Origin: Thalassotalea psychrophila
GTDB taxonomy: Bacteria; Pseudomonadota; Gammaproteobacteria; Enterobacterales; Alteromonadaceae
Length of the DNA: 64,000 nucleotides
Assembly: GCF_031583595.1 (NCBI RefSeq)
Contig: NZ_CP134145.1
Location: 434,001-498,000 of the forward strand
Direction: 5' to 3'
Shown here: positions 63,566 through 64,000 of the stretch, in pieces
How the letters are laid out: each line of letters opens with the position of its first letter
Numbering within the stretch: position 1 is the stretch's first letter
Program-made: the position numbers and the translations under genes
Notes under the pieces: generated by a model
What the model was told of the DNA's origin: nothing
What the model saw: the letters and a program-made list of their open reading frames with translations, nothing else
Database searches by the model: none

Positions 63566-64000
63566 ATGCGTGAATCTTGGCGTTGGTTTGGTCCCAATGA
63601 TCCCGTAACAATTGCGGATATCAGACAAACGGGTGCAACTGATATTGTCAGCGCTTTACACGCTATAGCTACGGGTGAAGTTTGGCCTGAGCAGGACATT
63701 GTTGCGCATCAGCAGTTGATTGAACAGCATAATGAGCCGAAATCATCTTTAGTATGGTCGGTCGTTGAAAGTATCCCCGTTCATGAAGATATTAAGCTCG
63801 GGCGTGACAATCATCAACGCTACGTTGATAGTTGGATAGCATCGATGGAAAATCTGGCAAAGTGTGGTATTAAAACCATTTGTTATAACTTTATGCCAGT
63901 GATTGATTGGACTCGCACTGATTTAAAATTTCAACTGCCTAATGGTGCTTATGCCCTTAGGTTTGATCAACAAAAATTTGCCGCTTTTGATTTGTTTATT
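63566..64000 (+). CDS. uxuA: Mannonate dehydratase, 3' end outside the window
   Basis: The first 145 codons are visible, starting at an ATG after TGGAGGA. RESWRWFGPNDPVTIADIRQ, GEVWPE, SLVWSVVESIPVHEDIKLG and ICYNFMPVIDWTRTDL are diagnostic of UxuA. It dehydrates D-mannonate to KDG, the substrate of kdgK. The frame is open to the window edge. Confidence 0.95.
   Translation, partial: MRESWRWFGPNDPVTIADIRQTGATDIVSALHAIATGEVWPEQDIVAHQQLIEQHNEPKSSLVWSVVESIPVHEDIKLGRDNHQRYVDSWIASMENLAKCGIKTICYNFMPVIDWTRTDLKFQLPNGAYALRFDQQKFAAFDLFI

Noticed and set aside
1..64000. tRNA, rRNA, CRISPR or prophage genes
   Set aside because: None recognised on either strand; the tandem repeats present have no spacers and no cas genes are nearby.

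Overview
This is chromosomal DNA of an AT-rich marine gammaproteobacterium of the Alteromonadales, most like Colwelliaceae (Thalassotalea or Colwellia). That placement rests on close resemblance of many proteins to their E. coli counterparts (PanB, PcnB, DksA, PepB, LldD, ModF), on the use of PanP beside panBC, and on polysaccharide-degradation genes of marine type. It is inferred from the sequence alone. No rRNA, tRNA, CRISPR array, phage or intact transposase gene was found.

Bases 1-16,400 are housekeeping DNA. They hold the pantothenate genes (panP, panC, panB), folK, pcnB, gluQ, dksA, sfsA, a MaoC-fold gene, pepB, an MscS channel, a degenerate UbiA-family protein, thpR, and a NarK-type transporter followed by a PP2C-kinase fusion. 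A 160-bp non-autonomous element sits against the 5' end of pcnB, whose start is probably AUU as in E. coli.

Bases 16,700-24,800 form one compact operon for non-phosphorylating L-fucose (or a similar deoxysugar) catabolism: split UxaA-type dehydratase, aldo-keto reductase, lactonase, SDR, FucP permease, mutarotase, FAH-family hydrolase and L-lactate dehydrogenase. The predicted products are pyruvate and L-lactate, and LldD takes lactate to pyruvate. A ModF-like ATPase and a GntR regulator with two winged helices follow.

Bases 27,900-58,400 are an accessory carbohydrate locus. It has a PhoD phosphatase, two GH43-like lipoproteins, a DUF6807 protein, a PVC-type dehydrogenase-cytochrome c, two large beta-helix proteins, two related esterases (one a double esterase with Calx-beta domains and a GlyGly-CTERM tail), an alpha/beta hydrolase, a TIM-barrel isomerase, a DUF993 aldolase-like protein, three Gfo/Idh/MocA oxidoreductases, an Nramp-fold transporter without metal-binding motifs, a TetR regulator and a glycerate kinase. 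Four copies of a 20-bp palindrome, AAGTAACTANNTAGTTACTT, lie in four intergenic regions here: before the GH43-like operon, the Gfo/Idh-DUF993 genes, the Nramp-like gene, and between tetR and the glycerate kinase. I propose that they are the TetR operators and that this whole locus is one regulon.

Bases 59,200-64,000 carry hexuronate catabolism: uxuB, kdgK, uxaC and the start of uxuA. Together with the fucose operon, this suggests growth on algal polysaccharides containing deoxysugars and uronic acids. No TonB receptor, SusC/D pair, fucosidase or sulfatase lies in the window, so the polymer itself cannot be named.
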